Assembly (NCBI RefSeq): GCF_000685035.1
Contig: NZ_BAYB01000011.1
Location: 275,552 to 339,551 of the forward strand
DNA: 64,000 nt
Direction of reading: 5' to 3'
Source of the DNA: Paraburkholderia ferrariae NBRC 106233
GTDB lineage: Bacteria > Pseudomonadota > Gammaproteobacteria > Burkholderiales > Burkholderiaceae
Positions 1-8,874 of the stretch are shown one piece after another (positions within the stretch are counted from its first letter, which is position 1; each line of letters opens with the position of its first letter). Below the pieces are notes generated by a model. That model had not been told where the DNA came from. It saw only the letters and a program-made list of their open reading frames with translations, and searched no databases. The position numbers and the translations under genes are program-made.

Positions 1-717
1 GGGCGCGAGCAGCAGGATCGTATCCAGCGTGCGGCGAAAGCTCGCCACGCTTTGATGCGGCAGCCCGTAGATCAAATCGACGCTGATCGACTCGAAGCCG
101 TTCGCGCGTGCCGCATTCATGCACTCGACCGTCATTTCGAGCGGTTGAACGCGGTTGACCGCATGCTGTACGAGCGGATCGAAGTCCTGCACGCCAAGGC
201 TCAGGCGATTGAAGCCGAGGTTGCGCAGATGCGTGATCGTGGACGCCGACGCTTCGCGCGGGTCGATTTCGATCGAGTATTCGCCTTCGGTGTCGGGGCG
301 CAGCGTGAAGTACTCGCGCGTGGCAGCCATGAGCGCGCTCATTTCCTCAAGCGAGAGGAAGGTGGGCGTGCCGCCGCCCCAGTGGAGCTGCGAGACGGGA
401 CGCTTCGTGTCGAAGAGCGCAGCCTGGAGATCCAGCTCGCGAATCAGCTGCTTGAGATACGGCTTGGCACGGGCGCGGTTTTTTGTCGCAATCTTGTTGC
501 AGCCGCAATAGAAGCAGACCGTGTCGCAAAACGGAATGTGGAAGTAGAGCGAAAGATCGGTGTCTCCGGCGCCGGGGTCGGCGGCGGCGCGGCGGTAGTC
601 GGCGGGATCGAACTGCTCGCTGAACTGCAGCGCGGTGGGGTAGGACGTGTACCGGGGGCCGTTCGCGCCGTACTTCGCGATCAGGTCGGGGCGGAAGAGG
701 AGATCGGCATCGCTCAT
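1..717 (-). CDS. hemN: Oxygen-independent coproporphyrinogen III oxidase, N-terminal part (cut by window edge)
   Basis: Radical-SAM enzyme of heme synthesis that decarboxylates coproporphyrinogen III to protoporphyrinogen IX without oxygen. The 239 visible codons hold the N-terminal half. The segment HIPFCDTVCFYCGCNK near residues 60-75 carries the CxxxCxxC cluster plus the extra Cys that separates HemN from HemW-like proteins, and HWGGGTPTFLS is the usual downstream radical-SAM motif. The start is the ATG at 715-717, giving MSDADLLFRPDLI. HemN is normally about 450-460 residues, so roughly half lies beyond base 1. It is divergent from the Cys-cluster gene at 883. I saw no FNR-type palindrome in the 165-bp gap. 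Confidence 0.93.
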   Translation of the reverse strand, partial: MSDADLLFRPDLIAKYGANGPRYTSYPTALQFSEQFDPADYRRAAADPGAGDTDLSLYFHIPFCDTVCFYCGCNKIATKNRARAKPYLKQLIRELDLQAALFDTKRPVSQLHWGGGTPTFLSLEEMSALMAATREYFTLRPDTEGEYSIEIDPREASASTITHLRNLGFNRLSLGVQDFDPLVQHAVNRVQPLEMTVECMNAARANGFESISVDLIYGLPHQSVASFRRTLDTILLLAP

Positions 718-882
718 GCGGGACTCTCGTTGTTGGGGCGACGGAATTTCTCGCGCTGGTTGGGTCCAGTTTAAGAGCGTGTCGTGTCCGGCGTTTGCGT
801 AAAAAGGTCGCAGCCGGGGATGGCACAATGCGTCTGGTCCGTCGCTTCGCGGCGCCAATGTGTCGACTGATTCAGGAAGTAG

Positions 883-1173
883 ATGGTGAGTGCCGGTTCC
901 CCCTTCGACGTGCCCGTGCACGCGTGCCGCCCCGGCTGCGGCGCGTGCTGTATCGCGCCGTCCATTACGAGTCCGATTCCGGGCATGCCCGAGGGCAAGC
1001 CGGCAGGGGTGCGGTGCGTGCAGTTGGGCGACGACGAACGCTGCAAACTGTTCGGGGATGCGCGACGGCCCGCTGTGTGCGGCAGTCTGGCCCCTTCGGC
1101 AGAGATGTGCGGCGAGAATCGCGGCGACGCAATCCTCTGGCTTTTGAAGCTCGAAACGCTGACTTCGCCCTAG
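883..1173 (+). CDS. YkgJ-family cysteine-cluster protein
   Basis: Small 96-residue protein of the zinc/iron-chelating YkgJ type. The Cys pattern is clear: CRPGCGACC near residues 15-23, then a Cys pair around [10 protein letters not shown], a C-terminal PAVCGSL and a last Cys in EMCGEN. The family is thought to bind metal; no substrate or reaction is established. An AGGAAG ribosome binding site precedes the ATG at 883. It stands alone, divergent from hemN and convergent with the acyltransferase that ends at 1240. Metal binding is inferred from the Cys spacing only. Confidence 0.8.
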   Translation: MVSAGSPFDVPVHACRPGCGACCIAPSITSPIPGMPEGKPAGVRCVQLGDDERCKLFGDARRPAVCGSLAPSAEMCGENRGDAILWLLKLETLTSP

Positions 1174-1239
1174 CGGCGGCGGGTAGCGAGCGCATTGCGG
1201 ACGCGCGGCCGCTCGCGTCACGCTGGCGTCAAGCCGATA

Positions 1240-2436
1240 TCAAGCAGATTCCTCCAGCGCACCGCGCCGCATCGATATCGTTTGCCGAATCCACCGGGTA
1301 GCGCCTTCCGCGCGCTGCATGGCGGGTTTTTCAATAAGATGAAAAGTCGTAAAGCAGACCAGGATAAGTACAGGTGTTGCCAATAAAACTGAAATCCAGT
1401 GTCCTAAGGGGGAAAGCGATGCTGAGTATCCCGATTTTTCTATGAAATTGAAAAGCGTAAACAGAATGAACCCATGCAATAGATAAAGACTGTACGACAT
1501 CTCTCCAAGAACGCGAGACAGTGGGCTGGTTAGCGAATTGAACAGCGTCGCGCCTCCGGCAATCAGGGCGAAACTCAAGGAGAGCAGGGCGAGGACTTTG
1601 TGAGAATAGGATGTCGGGAAGGCAAAGAGTGCCGTGAGAATTGCGACAATGGCAACAATAGATGAAATTCTATTCCCGGCGAGCCGGCGGAACCAGGGGT
1701 AACGCACCAGTATTGCGGCTATGGTGCCGCAAACGAACGTCTCCAGATTGATTGGCAATGCATGAATTTTCATGAAACCCAATACGCCGATCAATCCCGT
1801 TATCAAGAGCGGGAATGTCGGTATGCTGCCGATTGCGACGGAGAGTAATGGAAGACAGAGATAGAAAGCCAGTTCGTAGGGAAGCGACCATGTGACTCCA
1901 GCCAGAATGATCTTCGTGTCCTGCACGCCATTGAGCCCTGGTGTCCCGAAAAAAGTGAACCCTATCCATCGAAATGCGTCGATTGCCAGGGTCTGCGGGG
2001 ATTCCGCCATGGCGAAATGCGAAACGGCGGCGACTGCCATGAAAAGCAATGCCATCGCGAACAAGTACAACGGAACAAGTCGAAAAAATCTGGAGACGTA
2101 GAGCTTCATCCAGTCGATGCCTTTTTCCCTTCCATCTATTATTTTTGTAGAGAACAAAAACCCGGTAATCATGAAAAACAGGCCCACACTGCTTTGCCCC
2201 AGGCCGGTGAAGAGATTCGACGGAGGCGGTTGCCACACAGATGTTCTTAAATAAAAGAACCATATGCACGAGTGGTGCATAAAGACAAAAAATGCAAGAT
2301 AGCCTCTGAGTCCGTCAATAGTCGTGAAGCGCCCCATGGCTTTCGGAGCGCCAAATCGCAATGTGAGGGCTTTAACCGTAGCCAGCGCCAGGAGCAACGC
2401 TGCAATGACGGGAAGCGGACTGGTAGGGCTCATCAT
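1240..2436 (-). CDS. Acyltransferase family 3 membrane protein (OafA/YrhL type)
   Basis: Multi-pass membrane O-acyltransferase of the kind that adds acetyl or other acyl groups to surface sugars (LPS O-antigen, exopolysaccharide, Nod-type molecules). The start of the domain, TTIDGLRGYLAFFVFMHHSC, has the typical R/G/Y and HH motif, followed by about ten hydrophobic segments and a final helix ending in FHLIEKPAMQRAE, another family signature. I chose the first of two adjacent ATGs at 2431-2436, giving 398 residues. The gene is visibly richer in A+T than its neighbours (ATT, TTT, AAA and AAT codons are frequent), has no partner sugar genes beside it and looks horizontally acquired. The acceptor molecule cannot be told. 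Confidence 0.85.
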   Translation of the reverse strand: MMSPTSPLPVIAALLLALATVKALTLRFGAPKAMGRFTTIDGLRGYLAFFVFMHHSCIWFFYLRTSVWQPPPSNLFTGLGQSSVGLFFMITGFLFSTKIIDGREKGIDWMKLYVSRFFRLVPLYLFAMALLFMAVAAVSHFAMAESPQTLAIDAFRWIGFTFFGTPGLNGVQDTKIILAGVTWSLPYELAFYLCLPLLSVAIGSIPTFPLLITGLIGVLGFMKIHALPINLETFVCGTIAAILVRYPWFRRLAGNRISSIVAIVAILTALFAFPTSYSHKVLALLSLSFALIAGGATLFNSLTSPLSRVLGEMSYSLYLLHGFILFTLFNFIEKSGYSASLSPLGHWISVLLATPVLILVCFTTFHLIEKPAMQRAEGATRWIRQTISMRRGALEESA

Positions 2437-2768
2437 TCGATTTGACCTTGTTGCAAAGCCAACGCTATACCGGACCGAATGCAGCATACGCGTTTTCCTG
2501 GGCGAAAAGGCCGGGAATCGTCGTGCAGTGTTATCGAGCGCTCATTGGCCCCAGGCAGGATTCGGGGCCACGGGGCGCCGCGGCCGGCGCTCTGCTTGCC
2601 GTGCGCTCAAAAGGGCTGAAGCGCATTGGGCGTTCGTCAGCGAACGACAGCAAACGACAGCAAACTTGCCGTTAAACTACGCACGGCAAGCCTGCAGGCG
2701 TGCGCGGCGGGCGCTGCACCCACGTTTCGAACGGCTGCCCTCGCGTGGGCCATTCAAGGAGATTTCGC
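2437..2768. other. Intergenic region upstream of acyltransferase and DUF1439 gene
   Basis: 332 bases between divergent genes. The only structure I can point to is a short direct repeat of AACGACAGCA around 2641-2660. Possible ORFs here have no recognisable motifs. An AAGGAG Shine-Dalgarno for the next gene begins at 2756. Confidence 0.5.
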
Positions 2769-3356
2769 ATGATTCATACCGCAACGCGCGTTTCCCGGCG
2801 GGCTTTTCTCTTCGTGGCGTGTGCCGCGGCGAGCACGGCCATCTCGCTGGGCGCGTGTGCGACGGGGATCTTCCCGTTCATCCCCGATCACTACACGTTC
2901 TCGCAGGACCAGGTGCAGGCGGCCGTCCAGCGCAAATTCCCGTACCACCGCTCGGTGCAGCAGCTCTTCCAGGTTTCGCTGACGAATCCCGTCGTCGTGC
3001 TGCAGCCCGATCGCAACCGCGTGGCCGTGCGCCTCGATGCGGAGCTTCAGAGCCCGCTGCTCCAGCAGCCGGTGGACGGCGTGTTCACGCTGTCGAGCGA
3101 GCTTGCCTACGACAGCGCGGCGCACGCAGTCGTACTGAAGTCGCCTTCGGTGGACAGCGTGGACATGCAGGGGGCGGCCGCCGTCTACGGGCAGCAGGTG
3201 GGTGCAGTCGCCGCGCTCGCCGCGGCGCAGATGCTCGACAACTATCCCGTCTACACGTTCAAGCCCGAGCAATTGCAGTTTGCCGGGGTCAACTACGAAC
3301 CCGGTACAATCACCATCCTTACAAACGGCATACGCGTGCAGATCGTCGAGAAGTGA
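2769..3356 (+). CDS. DUF1439 family lipoprotein/exported protein
   Basis: 195-residue exported protein. Residues 1-30 form a signal peptide with a twin-Arg-like SRRAFLF stretch and a hydrophobic run, followed by SLGACATG, a plausible lipobox (LGAC) with lipidation at the Cys. The body (YTFSQDQVQAAVQRKFPYHR near the start, then alternating beta-type segments) fits the DUF1439/YceB-like group of outer-membrane-attached lipoproteins, whose role is not known. The start is set by AAGGAG eight bases upstream. uppP follows after 72 bp on the same strand and the two may be co-transcribed. Confidence 0.75.
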   Translation: MIHTATRVSRRAFLFVACAAASTAISLGACATGIFPFIPDHYTFSQDQVQAAVQRKFPYHRSVQQLFQVSLTNPVVVLQPDRNRVAVRLDAELQSPLLQQPVDGVFTLSSELAYDSAAHAVVLKSPSVDSVDMQGAAAVYGQQVGAVAALAAAQMLDNYPVYTFKPEQLQFAGVNYEPGTITILTNGIRVQIVEK

Positions 3357-3428
3357 GCCGACGGGACGCCGCCGCGTGCAGCCGCCCGCGGACTCGCCGC
3401 GCGGCGCGAACCCCCGCGAGGAGATGGG

Positions 3429-4277
3429 ATGGACTGGCTACTGTTCTGCAAGGCGCTGATTCTGGGCATCGTCGAAGGGTTGACCGAGTTCCTGCCGGTT
3501 TCGAGCACCGGCCATCTGATCGTCGTAGGTAGCGCGCTCAATTTCGACGGCAACTACGAGAAGACCTTCGATGTCGTGATCCAGTTCGGCGCAATCCTCG
3601 CCGTGTGCTGGGAGTTTCGCGGCAAGATCGGCAGCGTGATCGCCGGGCTGCCCACGCGGCCCGACGCGCGGCGTTTTGCGTTGAACGTGATCGTGGCTAC
3701 CGTGCCGGCGGTCGTGCTCGGCCTCCTGTTCGAGAAGGCCATCAAGTCGGTGCTGTTCGCACCGGTGCCCGTGGCATTCGCGCTCGTGGCCGGCGGCCTC
3801 GTGATCCTCTGGGTGGAAGGGCGCCGGCGGCGCCAGGGCGCACCGGCCGCACAGACGCCGGCGCGCGTGCGCTCGATCGACGACATCCGGCCGCTCGACG
3901 CGTTCAAGGTGGGTTGTGCGCAGTGCTTCGCGCTGATTCCGGGCATGTCGCGCTCGGGCTCGACGATTATCGGCGCGATGCTGTTCGGCTTCGAGCGGCG
4001 CGTGGCGACCGAGTTTTCGTTCTTCCTCGCGATTCCGGTGATCTTCGGCGCGACCGTCTATGAACTGCACAAGAACTGGCAGGCGCTTTCGGTGGACTGG
4101 CTGAGCCTTTTCGGCGTGGGCTTTATTGCCGCATTCGTGAGCGCGTTCGTGTGCGTGCGCTGGCTGTTGCGCTTCGTCGCCTCGCACGATTTCACGGCGT
4201 TCGCCTGGTATCGCATTGCGTTCGGTCTTGTGATCCTGCTGTTCGGTTACGGCGGCGGGCTCGGGTGGGACGAGTGA
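3429..4277 (+). CDS. uppP: Undecaprenyl-diphosphatase (bacitracin resistance type)
   Basis: Membrane phosphatase that recycles undecaprenyl diphosphate to the monophosphate carrier used in peptidoglycan and O-antigen synthesis. Both family motifs are present: [19 protein letters not shown] near residues 13-31, with the catalytic Glu residues, and [17 protein letters not shown] near residues 174-190. Eight or so hydrophobic segments span the 282 residues, the usual length. GAGGAG lies just upstream of the ATG at 3429. The gene ends at a strong terminator shared with trmB on the other strand. Confidence 0.95.
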   Translation: MDWLLFCKALILGIVEGLTEFLPVSSTGHLIVVGSALNFDGNYEKTFDVVIQFGAILAVCWEFRGKIGSVIAGLPTRPDARRFALNVIVATVPAVVLGLLFEKAIKSVLFAPVPVAFALVAGGLVILWVEGRRRRQGAPAAQTPARVRSIDDIRPLDAFKVGCAQCFALIPGMSRSGSTIIGAMLFGFERRVATEFSFFLAIPVIFGATVYELHKNWQALSVDWLSLFGVGFIAAFVSAFVCVRWLLRFVASHDFTAFAWYRIAFGLVILLFGYGGGLGWDE

Positions 4278-4280
4278 AAA

Positions 4281-4311
4281 CAACAAGGGGCGCTTCGGGC
4301 GCCCCTTGTTG
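4281..4311. terminator. Bidirectional terminator between uppP and trmB
   Basis: Perfect 13-bp stem (4281-4293 with 4299-4311) around a TTCGG loop, flanked by AAAA on the uppP side and TTGTTG on the other. It lies between the 3' ends of two convergent genes. Confidence 0.85.
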
Positions 4312-4343
4312 TTCGTGCAACCATCTAAAAGCTCAGCGAAAAC

Positions 4344-5114
4344 TCACTGCTCGCGGCGGCGAAACACGAGGTCCCACACGCCGTGGCCGAGCCGCAGACC
4401 GCGCCGCTCGAATTTGGTCACCGGACGATAATCCGGACGCGGCGCGTAATCGGCGGCCGTGTTTTCCAGCGCGGGCTCCGCACCCAGCACTTCCAGCATC
4501 TGTTCGGCGTAGTTTTGCCAATCCGTCGCGCAGTGCAGATAGCCGCCCGGCTTCATGCGCGAAACGAGCAGTTCGACGAATTTCGGCTGGATCAGGCGGC
4601 GCTTGTGATGGCGTGCCTTGTGCCAGGGATCGGGGAAAAAGATGTGCACGCCGTCGAGGCTCGCGGGCGCGATCATCTGCTCGAGCACCTCGACCGCATC
4701 ATGCTGGATGATGCGGATGTTCGTGAGGTTCTGCTCGCCGATCAGCTTGAGCAACGCGCCAATGCCGGGCTCGTGGACCTCGACGCCGAGAAAGTCGTCG
4801 CCGGGCCGCATGGCGGCGATTTCTGCCGTGCTTGCGCCCATGCCGAAGCCGATCTCCAGCACGCGCGGCGCGCGGCGGCCGAACACGGTGTCCCAGTCGG
4901 GCTCGTGCGGCGTGTACGGGACGACATAGCGCGGGCCGAATTCGTCGAGCGCGCGGCGCTGCCCCGTCGAAACGCGGCCGGCGCGCGTCACGAAGCTGCG
5001 GATGCGGCGGCGGTGCAGAACCTCGCCTTCGGCGGCGGTGTCGTGCGCTTCTCCCGATGCGTCGTCGGGCTGCGGGCAGTCGGACGGGACTGCGTCGTTC
5101 GGGTCGTGAATCAT
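4344..5114 (-). CDS. trmB: tRNA (guanine-N7-)-methyltransferase
   Basis: SAM-dependent enzyme that methylates G46 in the variable loop of tRNAs. The SAM-binding motif [16 protein letters not shown] and the signature [18 protein letters not shown] are plain, and the C-terminal half ends in the usual [17 protein letters not shown] segment. The reading frame stays open far upstream (to 5315). I place the start at the ATG at 5112-5114 (MIHDPNDAV), giving 256 residues, close to the family length. An ATG at 5223-5225 would add a Pro/Ala-rich extension and cannot be excluded because neither start has a strong ribosome binding site. Confidence 0.93.
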   Translation of the reverse strand: MIHDPNDAVPSDCPQPDDASGEAHDTAAEGEVLHRRRIRSFVTRAGRVSTGQRRALDEFGPRYVVPYTPHEPDWDTVFGRRAPRVLEIGFGMGASTAEIAAMRPGDDFLGVEVHEPGIGALLKLIGEQNLTNIRIIQHDAVEVLEQMIAPASLDGVHIFFPDPWHKARHHKRRLIQPKFVELLVSRMKPGGYLHCATDWQNYAEQMLEVLGAEPALENTAADYAPRPDYRPVTKFERRGLRLGHGVWDLVFRRREQ

Positions 5115-5373
5115 CTTCGAGGATGGGGCAGGTGAGGGCAATGCGGCAGTGCCGCCTGGCGCGGCGTTTGGGTGTGCCGGTTCGCCGGGCTTGCCAGTTT
5201 TGCCAATGAGGATCGCGCAAGTCATGCGGGATCGGGATTGGGTGGCCGGTCGGGCCAATCTCTTGCGCAGGACAGGGCGCGCCCGCGGATGCCGCGGGCT
5301 GCTGCACGGCTGCAAGCTGCGCTGGAACCGACGCGCATTATAGCAGCGCCGTCTCGCGGGGCCGCCAGCAGGC

Positions 5374-5598
5374 TCAGTCGGCCGAGACCGTCACCTGGAC
5401 GGGCGCCGGATGCGTGAGCTCGAAGCTGTCGATGCGGCAGGCTCGCACGTCCAGCAACAGGCGCTCCAGTTGTTGCGCGGTGTCGTGGAGCGGCTGGGCA
5501 GCGGCGGGGAGACGTCCGTTGGCGTCGGCGAGCAGCTTCTTGCGGGTGTCCACGAGCAGCGCGATCGCACTGCGGCGGGACATGAAAAATCGTTCCAT
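5374..5598 (-). CDS. Small conserved-looking protein, unknown function
   Basis: 74 residues, [18 protein letters not shown] at the start, largely helical by composition with a Leu-rich middle ([18 protein letters not shown]) and a beta-like tail ending in VQVTVSAD. Codons show strong G/C at third position like real genes here. GAGG lies about 10 bases upstream of the ATG at 5596-5598; a second ATG at 5581-5583 is an alternative. It is on the strand of trmB, 259 bp upstream of it. No family recognised. Confidence 0.55.
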   Translation of the reverse strand: MERFFMSRRSAIALLVDTRKKLLADANGRLPAAAQPLHDTAQQLERLLLDVRACRIDSFELTHPAPVQVTVSAD

Positions 5599-5800
5599 CG
5601 TTGACGGCCTCGCGGACGGCGCGAGACGAGCCGGGTTGCATCGGGATCATGACGCGCCAGCCGCGGCGAACACCGGGGTGACCCATGACGAGCCGGACTT
5701 CGAACGTGCGCGGGACGTACGAAAGGGGGGATTCAGGGCAACCCGGGGAGACTGCGCGAGGCCAGCTGCTGTGTGGCCATGCAAGGCTGGTGAGCCGAGG

Positions 5801-5875
5801 TGGAGCGGGCGATGGGAATCGAACCCACGTCTCCAGCTTGGGAAGCTGGGGTAATGGCCATTATACGACGCCCGC
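5801..5875 (-). tRNA. tRNA-Gly (anticodon CCC)
   Basis: Reading the minus strand from 5875, the acceptor GCGGGCG pairs with CGCCCGC at the 3' end, followed by discriminator T and an encoded CCA (5801-5803). The anticodon arm CCAGC-TTCCCAA-GCTGG gives anticodon CCC, which reads GGG. The T arm GTGGG-TTCGATT-CCCAT is normal. It closely resembles the known enteric tRNA-Gly(CCC). Confidence 0.95.
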
Positions 5876-5989
5876 AGAGCCGGTAATTCTACAGGGAATT
5901 TGGGGGTTTGGGCAGTGGTGCGGTCTGGACGCTGGCATCGAAACTGGCGTGGGGCGCTGACGAAGCAGTGGTGTCGCTACCGGGCGAGG

Positions 5990-6145
5990 CTAGCGCAGGT
6001 TCCGGGCGAACCAATCGTCTACGATCCTGCAGGCTGCGCTGTAGCTGTCCTGCGCACGTATTCGCTTGTCCGGCCGAAAGTTGTTGCCATCGAACCCGAC
6101 GCAAACCTCCAGTGCAAAGCCGTTGTATTCGCAGTTCCTCGCCAT
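5990..6145 (-). CDS. 51-residue protein downstream of mgtC, member of a local small-protein family
   Basis: Starts MARNCEYNGFALEVCVGFDG and ends YSAACRIVDDWFARNLR. The mgtC stop codon lies 12 bases upstream, so the two are probably one operon; the same TGA is in frame upstream, which fixes the start region. The N-terminal YNGFALEV and the Ala-spaced C-terminal helix match the layout of the small proteins at 8406, 8875 and 9893 in this window (see findings). Function unknown. Confidence 0.5.
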   Translation of the reverse strand: MARNCEYNGFALEVCVGFDGNNFRPDKRIRAQDSYSAACRIVDDWFARNLR

Positions 6146-6157
6146 GTCCCGCGCCGT

Positions 6158-6835
6158 TCAGTTGCCTCGCCGGCACTCGCGCACGCCAGACATGATTTCA
6201 AGCCGCGAGCAGATCGCGGAAAACTCGCCCGGGGTCACACGTGACAGTGAGATTTGCACGTCGTCGAGTTCGGGATCGTCTTCGGATTGCTGCACAATAA
6301 ACTGCTTCACGCGGATGCTTCCCGAGCCGAGCGCGCGTTGCAGCGTATCCACGGAAACGCTGCCGCGCTCGACGAGCAGTTGTATGTTGCGCTGCTGGCG
6401 CACGGAAATGAAGCGGCGCTCAAGCGGTTTGATGCCGGCGAGAATCACCAGGATGATGACGGTCGCGCCGATGGCTGCGGTGTACATGCCGCCACCGACC
6501 GCGAGGCCCACCCCGGCGACGGACCACAGGCTGGCTGCCGTAGTCAGCCCGCGTACCACTTCGCCGCGAAGCAGGATCGACCCCGCGCCGAGAAAGCCAA
6601 TGCCCGATACGACCTGCGCCGCGACCCGCGACGGATCGAGCACGACATTCTTGTTGCCAAGCACGTCGGCAAAGCCGAATGCGGACACGAGCATCATCAG
6701 GCAGGCGCCAACGCTGACGAGCATGTGCGTGCGCAAGCCCGCAGCCCAACTCAGCCTCTCCCGCTCGAAACCGATCACACTGCCCAGCAGCGCCGCCATG
6801 AGCAGGCGCGACAATATCTCAAAATTACCTATCAA
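6158..6835 (-). CDS. mgtC: MgtC/SapB family membrane protein
   Basis: 225 residues. The N-terminal ~145 residues hold about five membrane segments with the family motifs GSVIGFERERLSWAAGLRTH near residue 18, GIGFLGAGSILL near residue 75 and RGLTTAASLW near residue 92. The C-terminal ~75 residues form a small ACT-like soluble domain (RNIQLLVERGSVSVDTLQRA onward). MgtC proteins help growth in low magnesium and, in pathogens, survival in macrophages, partly by modulating the F-type ATPase; whether this copy does so is not known. I saw no leader ORF or Mg-sensing element in the 86 bp before it. Confidence 0.88.
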   Translation of the reverse strand: MIGNFEILSRLLMAALLGSVIGFERERLSWAAGLRTHMLVSVGACLMMLVSAFGFADVLGNKNVVLDPSRVAAQVVSGIGFLGAGSILLRGEVVRGLTTAASLWSVAGVGLAVGGGMYTAAIGATVIILVILAGIKPLERRFISVRQQRNIQLLVERGSVSVDTLQRALGSGSIRVKQFIVQQSEDDPELDDVQISLSRVTPGEFSAICSRLEIMSGVRECRRGN

Positions 6836-6921
6836 TGTTTCAGTCCCAATAGTCAGCGCGCGTTCCTGTGACCCGAGGCGCGAGAAGTCACAAAGGCGGG
6901 CACCCGAGCCCGGCCGGAAGG

Positions 6922-7296
6922 CTAGATTGTGACATTTTTGTGACTGAAAATGAGGCTGACAATTTCAGCCGTGGGCACGCTGGTAATCAGCGTGGCCACC
7001 TTGCGGGGCCGAAACCATCGGCATCTGAGGATTTCGTTGCCCGGCTCGGGCCGTGCATCCCCAGGCAGGATTGCGTAGAAGACGTGATGGCGTTTGTTCA
7101 GCCCGCCAAACTGGAACAGATAGCCGAGGGTGTGCCCCGAGAGCGTCGTTTCTTCGACGAGTTCGCGTCTGGCGGCATCCGCCGGAGATTCGTCGCGCCG
7201 TATCGTGCCCCCGGGCAACGACCACCGCGCGCGTCCGCGCTCGACAAGCAGGATTCTGCCGTCCTGCCAGCACACGATGGTTGCTCGATCTTTCAT
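6922..7296 (-). CDS. NUDIX hydrolase
   Basis: 124-residue pyrophosphohydrolase of nucleoside-diphosphate-linked compounds. A full Nudix box is present near residues 29-52, in the order G-x5-E-x7-REL-x-EE, within GTIRRDESPADAARRELVEE. The ending HKNVTI is AT-rich. The substrate cannot be predicted. It is on the same strand as the small gene at 7321, 24 bases downstream of it, and is followed by mgtC after 86 bp. Confidence 0.88.
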   Translation of the reverse strand: MKDRATIVCWQDGRILLVERGRARWSLPGGTIRRDESPADAARRELVEETTLSGHTLGYLFQFGGLNKRHHVFYAILPGDARPEPGNEILRCRWFRPRKVATLITSVPTAEIVSLIFSHKNVTI

Positions 7297-7320
7297 GCTT
7301 GTGGGTCCGGCTCCGGTGCT

Positions 7321-7515
7321 CTATTTTCCAGGAGGGATCGAGACGTCGCACAGGTGAGCGGTCGCCCGAACAAGCCGGGTGAATCCGTACTCCGCAGCAA
7401 CGATTGAGCCCGATGCGTCGCTTTCCTGGGTGGCCATTTCGACCATCGTATTTTGACGGGGAGAAAAAGAGATGAAAACCCGCTCGTCGTTCGAGATCTG
7501 CGCGCCGCTCGGCAT
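7321..7515 (-). CDS. Small protein of unknown function upstream of NUDIX gene
   Basis: 64 residues, beginning MPSGAQISNDERVFISFSPR and ending LCDVSIPPGK. The start ATG at 7513-7515 has AGG about 11 bases upstream; a GTG at 7531-7533 would add six residues. It lies 24 bases before the NUDIX gene in the same direction, which supports coding. No motif recognised. Confidence 0.4.
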   Translation of the reverse strand: MPSGAQISNDERVFISFSPRQNTMVEMATQESDASGSIVAAEYGFTRLVRATAHLCDVSIPPGK

Positions 7516-7754
7516 TTTCGCTGTAGCCTGCACCCTCTCGCTCCCTTAGGGGAGCGGCGTGCAATTCCGTTTTTTCGATCCCGCCGCAGCAGGTGCGGTG
7601 CCGCCCTGGCCTGTGCCTGGCCGCCGCCTTCTGTCTACCCCGGTCTCCCCCGCGCGCCATGCCAGGCAAGGGTGCGCAGCCAATCCGGTCCGCAAGGTCC
7701 GCATCGTTTTCGCTGCATAACGGACCTCCTCGCGAAGCAGTTACAAGATAAGTA

Positions 7755-7927
7755 TTGACGTTCGTGACATCTAGCGGGTATTGTATGGATCGAAGTTCAA
7801 GAAGTTCGATTGCTGTTCATCAATTGCTCGCTCTCCGTAGCGGTATTCGTTGCCCTCTCCCTCCTTGACGCTTCACAAACCACTCTTTAATAGAGTAAAT
7901 TTTCATTTCTTTCCTCAAGGATTTTTC
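7755..7927 (+). promoter_or_regulatory. cspA promoter and long 5' leader
   Basis: TTGACG (7755-7760), an 18-bp spacer and TATTGT (7779-7784) make a plausible sigma-70 promoter in an AT-rich patch. The transcript would start near 7791 and have about 137 bases of leader before the ATG, with AAGGA at 7917-7921. Long leaders are typical of cold-shock genes, where they act in mRNA stability and cold translation. The rest of the gap, 7516-7754, shows only a CGCTCCC/GGGGAGCG hairpin near 7540. Confidence 0.5.
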
Positions 7928-8131
7928 ATGGATACCGGTACCGTTAAGTGGTTCAACGACAGCAAGGGCTTTGGCTTCATCACCCCGGACAAGGGCGGCG
8001 ACGACCTGTTCGCGCATTTCTCCGAAATCAGGAGCGACGGCTTCAAGACGCTCGCTGAAAATCAGAAGGTGAGCTTCGAAACGAAGCAAGGCCCGAAGGG
8101 CCTGCAAGCGGCTAACATCAAGCCGCTGTAA
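7928..8131 (+). CDS. cspA: Cold-shock protein, CspA family
   Basis: 67-residue single OB-fold RNA/ssDNA chaperone. The RNA-binding motifs are present: KGFGFI near residues 15-20 (RNP1) and DLFAHF near residues 28-33 (RNP2), in the frame [14 protein letters not shown] typical of the family. AAGGA lies seven bases before the ATG. The next recognisable genes on this strand are two other small translation factors (infA and rpsU paralogues), which suggests a stress or cold translation cluster. Confidence 0.96.
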   Translation: MDTGTVKWFNDSKGFGFITPDKGGDDLFAHFSEIRSDGFKTLAENQKVSFETKQGPKGLQAANIKPL

Positions 8132-8405
8132 AGTTGAAGGGCCCGGCCTCCTGTGATGGATGCCGGGTTGCAGCAACCCCCTCGCGGAGCTTTGTCTCCT
8201 CAATTGGGCGCGATCGCTTTTCGCCGCACCTGCTTATTCAGCAGCCTGCCAAGCCCCACGCGCCTCGCTGCGCCTCATTCTCCCCTCAGGCTTCAACGCC
8301 TTTTGCTTTCCGACTGCGTCAGATTCAGCTCGCAATGGCTTTGAATCCGCGTGCCTCTGCACATTTCGCACGGTACGCACGCACTCGAACATCATTAAAA
8401 TTAAA

Positions 8406-8630
8406 ATGCATAACAAACAAATTCAGCAATACAACGGCTATGCCGTCCAACCCTCGGCGCATCGTTTGCCCGACGGTAGTTTTTCATCCAACCTGCTGCT
8501 CGAGCGCACCGATAGCGCGCGCGCCGAAGGCCGCTACCAGTTCTATTCGCTCGATTACTTCACGAGTGAAGAGCAGGCGCTGCAGCACTCGACCCGCTGG
8601 GCGCGCAACTGGGTCGACACGCGCGGCTAA
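8406..8630 (+). CDS. 74-residue protein of a local small-protein family
   Basis: Begins MHNKQIQQYNGYAVQPSAHR; ends FTSEEQALQHSTRWARNWVD-TRG. The layout (aromatic-N/R-G near the N-terminus, a variable beta-rich middle, then an F-T/Q-S start of an Ala-spaced helix ending in V/I-D) recurs at 8875, 9893 and 5990. No good ribosome binding site precedes the ATG in the AT-rich stretch at 8395-8405. The 274 bases between cspA and this gene hold no other recognisable gene. Function unknown. Confidence 0.6.
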   Translation: MHNKQIQQYNGYAVQPSAHRLPDGSFSSNLLLERTDSARAEGRYQFYSLDYFTSEEQALQHSTRWARNWVDTRG

Positions 8631-8874
8631 AGGCGACACCCAGTTCCGCAAACCCCGCGTTATGCTTCCCGAACACTTCGGTATCCTGTCTATTTGGATG
8701 GGACAGTCCAGCACGCTGCCACCATCCCGGGACAGGCACGGAGAAAGACGGCAAACCGCGGCGTTTCGCAGGTGTTGACGGCGCTGTCACGGCCATCACG
8801 TGTACAATGAAGCCATGCCCCTGCGCACAACCCCAACAAGAGGCGCGTTGGTTCGTCAATAGACGGAGCGCCTC

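Noticed and set aside
2641..2663. Short AACGACAGCA repeat as a CRISPR-like or regulatory array
   Set aside because: Only two copies, head to tail, no spacer; likely slippage.
8803..8808. TACAAT with TTGACG at 8775 as promoter for the gene at 8875
   Set aside because: Spacer is 22 bases, too long for a normal sigma-70 promoter.
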